64,000 bases of DNA from NCBI GenBank assembly GCA_947471745.1, contig CANJKZ010000080.1, positions 3,127,001 to 3,191,000 on the forward strand, in the 5' to 3' direction. Source of the stretch: Closterium sp. Naga37s-1. Its lineage: Eukaryota; Streptophyta; Zygnematophyceae; Desmidiales; Closteriaceae. A program made the position numbers and the translations under genes. How positions within the stretch are numbered: position 1 is the stretch's first letter; each line of letters begins with the position of its first letter. Shown piece after piece: positions 28,816 through 39,392 of the stretch. The notes below the pieces were generated by a model. It was not told the DNA's origin. It was given only the letters and a program-made list of their open reading frames with translations, and ran no database searches.

Positions 28816-30414
28816 TACTGAACGAAATTATTGTCCTTATGCATTCGAAATGTATGATAACTTGCACCCAATTCGGGCCTAAACAAGTTTTGTAATAAAC
28901 ATATTGCATACAGGGTTTGCGATTGACTGTTACGAGTTTGTGTAGGCTATCTATAGCCCCCAAAAAACCTCTTGCTCTAATGAGTCAGCTCTTCCCTCTC
29001 GACACCCCACACGGACAAATCTTTCCGAAATGTCCCGCGCCTTATTTCGTGCGCTATTAGAGCTAGACTAGTTTGGTACAGAGGAGATTACGGACGGATA
29101 CTACGATCTACGAGTAGCGCTAACACCCCCGCATCATGAAGCGCCTTTGCGAGGAGAAACAGAAGCGCATCATGCAGCGAATTGCGGAGGGGCGTAGTTA
29201 CCGCCAAATCGCGTAGGAGTTGGGAGTTTCAAAGTCTGCCGTCCATGACGAGCTCCTCCGCCACCTCGGTCCGAAAACGTTCGACGAGCTAGTGCCGTCC
29301 CCGGCGAAACCTGGTCGGCCGCGCAAGTTACCAGAGCAAATCGCAAGGATAGTTATAAGGTCGATAGTGTCTGGTGAATCGAAATCCGCCGAGGCCGCAG
29401 CGGGAATGATATCCTCTACGCACGGCATCAGTGTCACGGGCGCCACCGTGCGAAACACTCTCAAGCGGCACAGAGTTAGGGCGATAGAAAAGCCGTCGAA
29501 GCCTAGATTATCAGCGAAAAATGTCAAGGACCGCAGGCAGTGGGCCAAGGACCATCAGCACTGGACGATCGACGACTGGAAACGCGTGGTGTGGAGCGAC
29601 GAAACGAAAATCTGCCGGTTTAGTAGCGACGGCCGTAGTTGGGCCTGGATTAGGGAGGACTGTCACATGGAGCCGCACCATGTGAAACAGACCGTCAAAC
29701 ATGGCGGCGGCTCCATCATGATTTGGGGGTGCTTGACATACAACGGCGGGGGTTTCATGTGCAAGATAGAGGGAAGAATGAACGGCGAGTTGTACCGTTC
29801 AATCCTGCAAGACGAGCTGTAGTAGACTATTGAGCATTACGAGTTGGATCCCGAGACCGTTGTGTTCCAGCATGACAATGACCCGAAGCATACATGCAAG
29901 ATGGTCAAAACATACCTTGCCGAGCAGCCGTACTCTGTGCTTCTATGGCCAGCATCTAGTCCGGACCTCAACCCCATAGAACATCTGTGGGTTTACTTGA
30001 AGAAGCAGCTGCTTGCTTACCCCCGCCCCCCTGCAGGCATTCTCGAGCTATGGGACAGAGTACAAGTGGAATGGGAGAAAATCCCTGCGGCTTGGTGCAG
30101 TGAGCTAATCGACAGCATGCCTAGGCGTGTGCGGGCTGTACTCAAGGCCAAGGGTCGTTGGACCAAGTACTAGATTCTGCTTGGTTTGCATGTGTGACTG
30201 TAATTGTATAAAACTGTCCTTATGCTAGTATTTGCCTATTTCTATATTCGCTGATTGTTTAACCGAGTTTATGACCAACATGCAGCGTGTTTAGATGTAC
30301 AACCCTTCGGGCTTTAACCTCATGTGGTCCAGTTATTAAGGCTTAATCACCATGGCCACTAATGCCCGTTCATGTCTTGAAACATGAACATGTGGACAAT
30401 TATTTCGTTCAGTG
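28816..30414 (+). mobile_element. Tc1/mariner transposon in the E2 LTR
   Basis: This element of about 1.6 kb has inverted ends starting YACTGAACGAAATWATTG, flanked by TA on both sides (28814-28815, 30415-30416), the expected target duplication. It lies within the E2 5' LTR sequence, so it inserted after E2. Its transposase is interrupted by stops. Confidence 0.88.
29136..30173 (+). pseudogene. Tc1/mariner DD34E transposase with in-frame stops
   Basis: From ATG 29136 the frame reads MKRLCEEKQKRIMQRIAEGR and a helix-turn-helix (SYRQIA, then ELGVSKSAVHDELL), interrupted by TAG at 29214. It continues with AKPGRPRKLPEQ and the catalytic core: Asp 1 in WSDETKICRF, HGGGSIMIWGC, Asp 2 in FQHDNDPKHT, and Glu in PDLNPIEHLW, 34 residues after Asp 2, so DD34E. 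Two more stops (TAG TAG) occur at 29820-29825. All pieces share one frame, so only three nonsense codons (two sites) break an otherwise full-length transposase of about 345 codons. Transposases of this type cut and paste into TA sites. Confidence 0.92.
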
Positions 30415-30426
30415 TATGTTTTGACA

Positions 30427-30893
30427 GCTCACCCCCCCTCGTAGCAATGGAAAAGTGGTTGGCGACCGAGGAGCAACTGGAAGAATGGTTTTGAAAGGAG
30501 TCAAGTAAGTTCGCTGTTTGTTACCTATTGTCGGCTTCTGTGCAGCCCTGAAACACTTAAAACACTTCTAAGGTTAAGGTAAACTCGTCTCAATTTCCTG
30601 ACCTTGCACAGATATCATGTGAGGAGCCATGAATTAACACGTGGTGCTCCTGTCCCTCCTGTTCTCCGTTTCCTCGATGACAGGTCCGCTCCAAGAGCCT
30701 GCTACGCTTGGATCAAGATAACAGTCAACAACATCCGGTCTGGAGGGGTTAATCCTTCCGTGGTGCCCGTCTCATCTTGCCTTGCTGGCAAGTACGAGAA
30801 AGGATATCTCAGCGAGATATGGGAGAACACCACGAGTATCAGGGGTGGTCGGCTCAAGCGGTACAGCTTCACTGCCTCGTAGGTTGTCCACTC
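30427..30893 (+). other. Unknown spliced sequence, copy B
   Basis: This is related to copy A at 21317-21868. The first exon-like part ends at a GTAAGT donor (30505). The acceptor AG is intact (30610-30611). The second part contains NNIRSGGVNPSVVPVSSCLA and GGRLKRYSFTAS, with a stop soon after. The copy begins exactly at the end of the E2 LTR. Function is not recognised. Confidence 0.5.
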
Positions 30894-31339
30894 TGGCAGT
30901 TGGAGGCTCGACAATTGATTGTTACGTATGCAATCAAAATGTTAGGCATGCGTCTGGTTGCGTCTCATCCGGAGAATGACAATGCACTCTGCGGGAAGTT
31001 GAAGAAGCGACCCATTTGGCCATGACCATTTCAGGTTCGTGTGCGAGGCTGCGAGCATTGTAAAGACATCCGACAAAAGCACCGGCCCAGTGTGGGATCC
31101 AGGGGCTGGGTGGGGTGCCTCTCTTTGTATTATGATGCACCACTATTTGTACAATATGGTTCTAAATAGCCTACCCATTCTTTACCGGTACCTGTAGTGA
31201 CGACCGCATGCTGCATAATGTCACTAGCATTTTGATTGAGAAGAGTGATGGATTGCATAGATTGCGCATTTGTGATGTAAAATTCGTTTTGTATTCCATG
31301 TTCCTCTTGAATGGATCACCCCCCTGTCAAGAATGAAAG
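30894..31339. other. Intergenic, no feature recognised
   Basis: Sequence between copy B and the E3 3' LTR has no convincing ORF, repeat or RNA gene that I can support. Confidence 0.4.
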
Positions 31340-31433
31340 TGTTGGTTCATTGATATGGGTTGGGGTACATATGACAAACCCTAACATCTGTACCCCCTAA
31401 GACAGACCTCACTCCAGGCTACAACATTTGACA
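31340..31433 (-). repeat. E3 3' LTR
   Basis: This 94-bp LTR runs TGTTGGTTCATTG to ACATTTGACA. 46352-46428 matches its last 77 bases with a few differences. Confidence 0.8.
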
Positions 31434-31670
31434 CACCCCCATAGCCTAAGTGAGGGGTGTAAAGCAAAACCAAAAGTGTACAGTCACAAGACCAGTCACA
31501 AAGAAACAAAGCTCAGGGTGGATCACAACGTCACCACACACTCTGAGCACAAGCAACAGGGGCCACAAGGCCAGTTCGAGAGTTCACAAGTGTGTATAGC
31601 AAGAGTACAAGCAAAGAAAATAGTAGACTCAAGCCTATACACGACTAGAAACGGTGTCAACAAGGCCTAA

Positions 31671-33364
31671 CTATACACAACACCTCTGGTGGTCACAAGG
31701 CGGAAGCGCCTTGGTGAAGATGTCTGCAGTGTTGGCCTCGGACTCCACAAACTCGAAGCGAGCCTGTCCACGTCTCTGCAACTCTCGCAGAAGAAAGTAC
31801 CTAACGTTAATGTGCTTCACTCTGCTCTCCAGTCGCGGCTCTCGACAAAGGAGAATCGACGCCTTGTTGTCAGTGAACAAGGTCGGTGCAGAGCTCGGCC
31901 GCTCACAAGGTTTGCGAGCAAGAAGGTCAACCAACGCAGCTCCTGTGCCGCCATGGCACCAGCGTAGATCTCAGCCTCAGCTGTAGAGGTCGAGACAGAA
32001 GAGGAGCGCGTGCACCGCCACGAAACAGCTCCAGAACCCAAGCTGAAACAGTACCCCTGAGTAGACCTATGAGTCTCAGCGTCGTCAGCGTAAGAAGAGT
32101 CACAGTGACCAGTAAGTACGACAGGCTGCTGCCCTCCAAGAACTAGCCCCACGCCTGATGTCGTCGCTAGGTACTTCGCCACCCTCACAGCTGCCGTCCA
32201 GTGAACAGGACGGTGTCTCCTTGGCGCAACAAAGCGAGCAAGGATGCTGAGAGGGAAGGCGAGGTCCGGGCGAGTGCAAGTCATCAGGAAGATGAGGCAG
32301 CCCACCAGCTCTGCGTAGGGACCACTAGACTCAAACGGCTCGTCAGGAAAGGGTCCAGTAAGTCTGTGGTCAACAGCAAGAGGTGTGCGCTGTACTGTGG
32401 AGTGCTGAAGCTCGAACCGCTGAAGGACCTGTTGCACCATGTGTGACTGTGAGAGTGTAATGGTGCGAGCAGCTCTGTCCCTGGTGATCTGCAGGCCAAG
32501 GTAGTGGCGCAGCTCACCAAGGTCAGTGCACGTGTGTCTCTTCTGCAGTTCGGACTTCACGTCTGCCAAGGCAACCCTGTCAGCAGTGGCGAAAACCAGG
32601 TCGTCGACGTAGACCAGAACAAAGAACGGTGTGGAGTCACGACGAACGAACAGCGACGGGTCGGCAGAAAACGGCTGGAACCCAAGGTCAGAGAGGGTAG
32701 AACGAAGAGTGTCGTGCCACTCACGAGGAGCCTGACAAAGACCGTAGACAGGTCGCCTCAGCCTCCACTGGGTCCCAGCAGGGAAAGTGCCAGTGAAGGC
32801 AGAGGGACGACGTAGCCAGACCTCCTCGTGTAAGCTACCCTGAAGGAAAGCAGTGGAGAAGTCGAGAGAGTGTAACTCGTAGTCTCTCTGTGCTGCTACG
32901 TGCAGTAACACCGGAAGAGTGGTCATCTTCGGGGTAGGCGCGAAGGTCTGAAAGAAGTCAACTCCCTCGCGCTGACTGAAACCTCTAGCCACGTAGCGCG
33001 CCTTGAAGACCGGAGGAGATCCCGGTGGCCGCTTCACCCTGTAGATCCACATGACATCGACTACGTTCGCCCCAGGGGGGGGAACCTCGTCGACGTAGGT
33101 GCCTGTGGATCTGTAGGAGGCCATCTTTGCATCCATGGCAGCTCTCCACTGAGAGGCCCAAGGCCCTGACACTGCCTCAGCATAAGTGCGAGGAGTCGGT
33201 ATGTCAAGGGCGTCGGGGTCTCCCTCAGGGGCGAGCAGCATGGCACAGAGATGTGGGGAAGCGGCTGCCAGGAACTCTAGCTCAAACTGCCTGTCCTCTA
33301 GGACGTCACAGCCAAGGGCAGACTCACCCCCGACGGCCAGAGGACTGGTAGGAGGAGCAGCCAC
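31671..33364 (-). pseudogene. E3 reverse transcriptase and RNase H
   Basis: The 515-codon frame from 33364 contains RTYAEAVSGPWASQWRAAMD, MWIYRVKRPPG, HSLDFSTAFLQG, YVDDLVFATADR and RNase H motifs (CDSSYADDAETHRS, TAEAEIYAGAMAA). A one-base shift near 31900-31930 moves the last part (LFTDNKASILLC, TADIFTKALPP) into another frame ending at 31671. Upstream, the coding sequence is interrupted at 33525 by E4 and resumes at 42508. Confidence 0.88.
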
Positions 33365-33525
33365 AAGACCGGTGGCGTAGTCAAGGCGGTGATTAGAGGC
33401 AAACTCAGTGACTGCGGCAGTAAGGGCGGAGACAGAGGAGACAGAGGCACGAGGGTCGGTAACAAGAGAGGCAAGAACACGAGAGAGAATAGGACGGTAC
33501 GTGCGGTAGTAGTCAGTGACAGGAG

Positions 33526-33656
33526 TGTGAAATAACTATGAGGAATGGATGAACTAGCAATGAGTTGGGTACAAGTACTAACCCTAATTGGGTTGTACCC
33601 CTTATGGGCTACCCCACTACAGCCTACACAAATGTATAAGCTATAATGTTCTGACA
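33526..33656 (-). repeat. E4 3' LTR
   Basis: This 131-bp LTR runs TGTGAAATAACTATGAGG to ATGTTCTGACA. Confidence 0.92.
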
Positions 33657-33825
33657 CACCCCCATAGGCAAAGTGGGGGAGAACAAGTGGTCACAAGACC
33701 AGTCAAGAAAAGCAAAGCAAGCTCAGGGTGGATCACAAAGTCACCACACAGTCCGAGCACAAACAGAGGGCAACAAGGCCAGTTCACATGCATGATGATA
33801 TATATAGATCACAGTACAAGTAAAG

Positions 33826-35841
33826 TCAAGAGGTAAGCAAGTGAGGCCAAGTAGGCACAAGACCTAGCATAGTACAGAAGCGCTGATGATCACAAGGCTG
33901 AAGTGCCTTGGTGAAGATATCAGCAGTGTTGGCCGGAGAGTCTACGTAAGCAAGGCGCAGCTGACCACGCTGCTGCAGCTCACGAGCAAGGAAGTAGCGA
34001 AGAGCAATGTGCTTTGTTCTGTGCTCAAGTCTGTGCTCCCGACACAAGGCCAGCATGGCCTTGTTGTCTACGTACAGAACTGGAGGAGAACGAGGCGGCT
34101 CTCCCAGGTCAGTCAGCAGGTAGGTGAGCCAGCGTAACTCCTGTGCAGCCATGGCCCCCGCGTAGATCTCAGCCTCACAGCTGGAGCTGAGAACAGAAGA
34201 CGAGCGGGTAGACCGCCACGAAACAGAGCCGGAACCAAGGCTGAAGGTGTAACCCTGTGACGACCGCTGAGTAGCCAGGTCGTCAACCCAAGACGCGTCT
34301 GCATGACCAGTGAGGACCACTGGACTCCGCCCTCCAAGCACGAGCCCCATGCCCGACGTACTGCACAAGTAGCGCAACACCCTCTTCGCGGCAGCCATGT
34401 GCTCTGGTCGATGTCTCCCAGGAGCAACATAGCGTGCCAAGATGCTAAGAGGGTATGCCAGGTCAGGACGAGTGCAGGTCATCAGGTACATGAGGCAGCC
34501 AACAAGCTCTGGGTACAGGCCACTCGGCTCTACGGACTCATCCGAAGGCAGAGCTGAGAGCGAGTGGCGAGTAGACAGAGGAGTGGCCTGAGGCGAGGAG
34601 TACGTGAAGTCGAAGCGCTGAAGGACCTGCTGCACCATGTGTGACTGAGTCAGGGTAATGGTGCGCTGTGCTCTGTCCCGGGTGATCTGTAAGCCAAGAT
34701 AGCTGCGCAGTTCACCCAGGTCTATGCACGTGTGTCTCTTCTGCAGCTCGGACTTCACGTGGGCGAGTCCTGCAGTGTCAACCGTAGCAAAGACCAAGTC
34801 GTCGACGTACACGAGGATGTAGAACGGTGGCAGTGAAGTGTCGGTGTGTAGAAACAGCGACGGGTCAGCAGTAGAAGGAGCAAACCCAAGAGCCGCAAGC
34901 GTAGTCCTCAGTGTGTCGTGCCACTCACGGGGCGCCTGGCGGAGACCGTAGACTGGCCGCCGGAGGCTCCACTGGGTACCAAGAGGAAACGACCCAGTGA
35001 AGCCAGGTGGGCGGCGCAGCCAGATCTCCTCGTGTAGGCTGCCCTGTAGGAAAGCAGTGCTGAAGTCAAGAGAGTGAAGCTCGTAGTCACGCTGCGCAGC
35101 AACGTGCAGCAGAACCCGAAGAGTGGTCATCTTCGGGGTCGGGGAGAAGGTCTGAAAGTAGTCAACTCCCTGCCGCTGATTAAAGCCTCGAGCCACGTAG
35201 CGCGCCTTGAAGACAGGCGGAGAACCCGGCGGCCGCTTCACCCTGAAAATCCACATGCCACTGACGATGTTCGCCCCAGGTGGGGGAACCTCGTCGACGT
35301 AGGTGCCTGTGGACTTCCAGGAAGCCATCTCTGCGTCCATGGCTGCCTGCCACTGAGAGGAGTAGGGACCCTCTATCGCCTCTGCATAAGAGCGCGGGGT
35401 CGGGATGTCTGGTGCATCCGGGTCTCCCTCAGGGGCAAGCAGCACGGACACGAGATGAGGTAAAGCAGCAGCAAAACACTGGAACTCCTCCTGCCTGTCC
35501 TCTAGGACGTCCGTGCTAAGAGCACACTCACCCCCGACGGACGGAGGACAGACAGACTCAGACTCAGCAACAAGACTAGCGGCGTAGTCTAGACGACAGT
35601 GAGCAGCGAAGTCGACAAGCTCAGCAACTAAGGCAGACGCAGCAGTGGACTCAAAGGAAGGGTCACTGACAACAGTGGCCAGGAGACGCGTGACAGTAGG
35701 ACTGGCAGCACGAAGAGAGTCAGACTCCGGGTCAGCAAGAGCAGGAAGAGAGGACTCTGGAGGAGACGGCAAAGGAACACGCTGCGGCGCAGTGGAAGGA
35801 CGCAGTGCCATCTGATGCGTGCCCGGGACCGCAGGAGGACG
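33826..35841 (-). CDS. E4 reverse transcriptase and RNase H
   Basis: This is the best preserved RT in the window. The 661-codon frame begins in the linker (first Met at 35811) and contains PRSYAEAIEGPYSSQWQAAM, MWIFRVKRPPGSPPVFKARY, HSLDFSTAFLQGSLHEEIW, the polymerase motif YVDDLVFA at roughly residue 340, SQSHMVQQVL-type copia sequence, and RNase H motifs ADASWVDD, SSCEAEIYAG and YVDNKAMLAL, ending TADIFTKALQPCDHQRF. It is in the same frame as the integrase ORF upstream, separated only by TAG at 35842-35844 where relatives have CAG. Confidence 0.9.
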   Translation of the reverse strand, partial: RPPAVPGTHQMALRPSTAPQRVPLPSPPESSLPALADPESDSLRAASPTVTRLLATVVSDPSFESTAASALVAELVDFAAHCRLDYAASLVAESESVCPPSVGGECALSTDVLEDRQEEFQCFAAALPHLVSVLLAPEGDPDAPDIPTPRSYAEAIEGPYSSQWQAAMDAEMASWKSTGTYVDEVPPPGANIVSGMWIFRVKRPPGSPPVFKARYVARGFNQRQGVDYFQTFSPTPKMTTLRVLLHVAAQRDYELHSLDFSTAFLQGSLHEEIWLRRPPGFTGSFPLGTQWSLRRPVYGLRQAPREWHDTLRTTLAALGFAPSTADPSLFLHTDTSLPPFYILVYVDDLVFATVDTAGLAHVKSELQKRHTCIDLGELRSYLGLQITRDRAQRTITLTQSHMVQQVLQRFDFTYSSPQATPLSTRHSLSALPSDESVEPSGLYPELVGCLMYLMTCTRPDLAYPLSILARYVAPGRHRPEHMAAAKRVLRYLCSTSGMGLVLGGRSPVVLTGHADASWVDDLATQRSSQGYTFSLGSGSVSWRSTRSSSVLSSSCEAEIYAGAMAAQELRWLTYLLTDLGEPPRSPPVLYVDNKAMLALCREHRLEHRTKHIALRYFLARELQQRGQLRLAYVDSPANTADIFTKALQPCDHQRFCTMLGLVPTWPHLLTS

Positions 35842-37524
35842 CTAACGTGGAACACGACGACCAGTGCGAGCAGCACGAACAGGTGACCCAGGACGCGACT
35901 CAGGCTCACGACGCTCAGCAAGACCTCCAGTAGGACCAGCGTAGGGAGAGGGAGCAGGCAGAGGGGAGGCGAGCTGTAACTGTGACTCGGGCTGGACAGG
36001 CGGTGGACACTCTAAGGAGGGAGTAGGACCAGAAGAAGGTGGAAGACCAAGAACCTGCTCAAGGAGCGGAACGAAGTACGGCCGCGGCCGCGCAACGCCT
36101 CCAGAACCAGTAGGGACAGCACCAGCACCCCCAGTGTCAGCGCCAACTCCAGCAGCACCACCAGCACCAGCAGCACCTCCAGCAGCTCCAGTAGTGTCAG
36201 CTCCAGCACCCACAGGAGCACCGGCGCCAGCAGCACCTCCAGCTCCAAGACCGCCAGCAGCTCCAGCTCCAGCAGGACCACCGGAAGACGCAGCAGCTTC
36301 GGCTCCAGTACCTCCAGGAGCACCTACTCCAGCAGCACCACCAGCTCCAGCTCCGCCAGTAGCCCCAGCACCAGAAGCACCACCAGGCCCAGCAGCGCCA
36401 GTACCACCAGTACCAGCACCTCCGGGACCCGTGGCTCCAGCACCCCCAGCAGCAGTAGAACCTCCAGCACCGGCAGCACCACCAGCTCCAGCAGCACGGC
36501 GCCAGCGCCGAGCAAACCACTCGTGCAGCTCCTGTGGAGAGGGTAGCTCACGCCGGGACAAAGCACCCGAAGGACCTCCAGGTCCAGCACCGTCAGGCTC
36601 CGCACCCCCACACTCAGCAACCCCAGGCTCAGCACCCCCAGACCCAGCACCCCCAGGCTCCGCACACTCAGGCTCAGCATCCCCAGGCCTAGCACCCCCA
36701 GACCCGGCACCCGCAGGCTCAGCACCCCTAGAAGCACCAGAGTCAACAGCTACCTCGACAGGCTCGACTGCGTCTACCTGGGACACACCTGAGGGGGCAG
36801 GACCCTGAGGGGGGAGGGGGTCTACCGGGGGGGGACCCGGCGTGAGGAAGAGCGGCGGGGGAGGGAGGGGGGCAGCGCGGTAGGGGAAGAGACGGTAGTA
36901 CGGAACCGACTCGTCAAACGTGACGTCCTGGGAGGACAGAACACGGCGCGAGGTGGGGTGGTAAAACTGCCAACCAAGCACGTCAGGGGGGAAGCCGAGG
37001 AAGACGCAAGGAACAGCACGGGAGGACAGCTTGTCCGCAGACAATTCACGGACGAAAGCTCGAGATCCCCAGACACGGAATGCAGTCGCATCGCCAACCT
37101 TCCCCGTCCACCGCAGAGTAGGGGAGGTCTCCGGCATGGAGACCCGGGGCTGAAGGTTGATCTGATGCGCCGCGTACTGAACCGCGAACGGCCACAGAAA
37201 ATGGGGAGCAGCCGCATGGACCATGGACGTACGAGCGACGTCCATGATCATGCCAATGCGGCGCTCAGCAATCCCATTTTGCTGTGGAGAGGCCGGAAGT
37301 GTGAACGTCTGGCGGATGCCCTCCGCACGACAGAAGGCTTGCAGAAGGTCGGAGGAAAACTCTCCACCTCTGTCGGAGTGCAGACGCAGAACAGGAAAGT
37401 CCGAGCCGAAACGCTCTCTGAGCTGGAGACGAGCAACGCGGATCCAGTCGACCAACACCTCAGTGACCTCATCCTTGCGGCGCAAGGGGAAGACTGTGGT
37501 GTAACGCGAGAAGTCGTCAACCAC
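35842..37524 (-). pseudogene. E4 integrase core and Ala/Gly-rich linker
   Basis: The frame reads VDDFSRYTTVFPLRRKDEV, HSDRGGEFSSDLLQAF, SPQQNGIAERRIGMIMDVAR, then VFLGFPPDVLGWQFYHPTSR and VTFDESVPYYRLFPYR. A long low-complexity linker follows (GGAGAGGAAG-type, about 250 residues) to RT. The integrase N-terminus and first catalytic Asp region lie beyond the E5 insertion, at 39393-39891. One TAG at the 3' end separates it from RT. Confidence 0.87.
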
Positions 37525-38299
37525 CAGCAGGAAGTAACGCTCGTGACCCTGTCCAGGAGCCTTAGTTTAGGAGCCTTGGTAGTTGAGTTCGAGTTTAGGA
37601 AAAGTATCGAGGGGTTTGGAAGGAGAGGAATGGGGTTTCACTAGCAAGAGTTGGGATACAAGTACAACACCCTAAATTGGGTTGTACTCATTACAGAGTA
37701 CCCCACTGCAGGCTAGACAGCAAATACATTCTGACACACCCCCATAGCCAAAGTGGGGTGTAATCAGCACAATGAGCAAGCATAGAGCAAGAGTTCACAA
37801 TAGGTAAGTAAGGCTAGAGCTAATCACAGAGGGCAAGTGAGGAGGAGGAGAGACTGTGGGGGAGAGAAGATGGGAGGCGACTGCTGACGCTGCAGACACA
37901 CAGACGAGCTGCTGGCTCAGTGGCTACCGGAACAGCGCTCCGGACTACTGGGGTAACTGGCCCCGCGGCTAAAAGTAGCGGCAGACGAGCAACGGACCCA
38001 CGGGCGACTGGCGACTACCGGAGATTGTAGCCTCCGGACTGCTGCTGCTGCTGACGACAAGACTGCTGCCTCCACTCGACCTCCCCAGCTGCCTAACGCC
38101 CTTCTCACACACCCCCTGCTCAAACCCTAGCCCTACACCCACAGCACCCCCTTAAACCCTAAACCCCAGACTCCCACACATCCACCCCCCTCAGCGAGAG
38201 CTGCAGCAGTGGGAGACGAAGGAGGAGGAGGAGGAGGGAACGGCACGCACAACCGACACCCCCACAACCATCACCCCCACACCCACCCCCCCACGGCTG

Positions 38300-38740
38300 C
38301 ACCGGGTCCAGGAGCGGCTGCTGCAGGGGCCAGGGGCGGCTGCTGCTGGGGCGGCTGCTCCAGGGGCTGCTGCTGCTGGGGCGGCTGCTCCAGGGGCTGC
38401 TGCTGCTGAGGCGGCTGCTCCAGGGGCTGCTGCTGCTGGGGCGGCTGCTCCAGGGGCTGCTGCTGCTGGGGCGGCTGCTCAAGGGGCTGCTGCTGCTGGG
38501 GCGGCTGCTCCAGGGGCTGCTACTGCTGGGGCGGCTGCTTCAGGGGCTGCTGCTGCTGGGGCGGCCGCTGCAGTGGCGGCGGCTCCAGGGGTTGCTGCTG
38601 CTGGGGCGGCTGCTCCAGGGGGTGCTGCTGCTGGGGCGGCTGCTCCAGGGGCGGCTGCTGTTGCAAGGCAGGCCGCTCCAGGGGCGGCTGCTTCAGGGGC
38701 GGCGGCTCCAGGGGCGGCTGCTGCAGCGGAAAGTAGGAGG
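38300..38740. repeat. E5 CTG-rich minisatellite
   Basis: A tandem repeat of about 30 bp contains GGCTGCTCCAGGGGCTGCTG. All long frames across it are low-complexity artefacts. Confidence 0.85.
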
Positions 38741-38789
38741 GAGGGGAGGGGAAGGGCGCGGCCCCCATTGTGCCCTGACGGGCGATGTG

Positions 38790-39020
38790 CTAGGGAGCCG
38801 CGCATGTCCCCAAAAGTGCCTCGACTGGCAACGAGAGGGGACCGCGCGCAGGCCCCTAAGGCGCCGCGACGAGGCAACGGGAGGGGCCGGCTCGCGGGCC
38901 CCGAAAGTGCCGCGACGAGGCGACGGGAGGGACCTGCGTGCAGGCCCCCAAAACGCCTCGACGAGGCGACGGTCGGGGCCAGTGCGCGGGCCCCTAAGAC
39001 GCCGCGACGAGGTAGGAACC
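38790..39020. repeat. E5 approximately 60-bp leader repeat
   Basis: About four to five imperfect units contain CGCCGCGACGAGGC and GGGGCCxxCGCGCGGGCCCC-like segments, within the noncoding leader of E5. Confidence 0.7.
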
Positions 39021-39392
39021 CGCCGCGCGCCTCGGGGCGCACGGCGGGCAGAAAACCGCCACGCGCTACGAGCGCGTGGCGGGAAGAAAAATGGGATGTC
39101 GCGCGCCACGGGGCGCGCGACACACAGTAGGGCAGCGGAATCGAGTGGGCCCACAGGCCAGGAACGTTAAGCTCTGATAACATGACAAAATACTAGCGTG
39201 AGTTTGGCTTAGGAGCCATAGTTTAGGAGCCTTGGTAGTTGAGTTCGAGTTTAGGAAAAGTATCGAGGGGTTTGGAAGGAGAGGAATGGGGTTTCACTAG
39301 CAAGAGTTGGGATACAAGTACAACACCCTAAATTGGGTTGTACTCATTACAGAGTACCCCACTGCAGGCTAGACAGCAAATACATTCTGACA

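Larger units (their letters stand above)
21869..30426 (-). mobile_element. E2: Ty1/copia element with mariner in its 5' LTR
   Basis: The minus-strand element has its 3' LTR at 21869-22000 (132 bp) and its 5' LTR at 28693-30426, which is split by a mariner element and would be about 133 bp without it. The two LTRs agree at their ends but differ much in the middle. The flanking five bases do not match (GTTAT and GCTCA). These facts suggest a recombinant of two insertions. Coding order on the minus strand is gag, zinc knuckle, protease, integrase, linker, RT, RNase H, the Ty1/copia order. It has several nonsense codons and a homopolymer frameshift. Confidence 0.87.
37555..39392 (-). mobile_element. 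E5: non-autonomous copia-like element nested in E4
   Basis: The element of about 1.84 kb has LTRs 37555-37736 (182 bp, lacking 28 bases of its left end) and 39183-39392 (210 bp), otherwise nearly identical. A Met-tRNA-type primer site (TGTTATCAGAGC on the coding strand) abuts the 5' LTR. The interior has no gag or pol; it consists of a CTG-rich repeat and an approximately 60-bp GC-rich repeat. It interrupts E4 integrase between 37554 and 39393. No clean target duplication remains because the left LTR end is lost. Confidence 0.87.
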
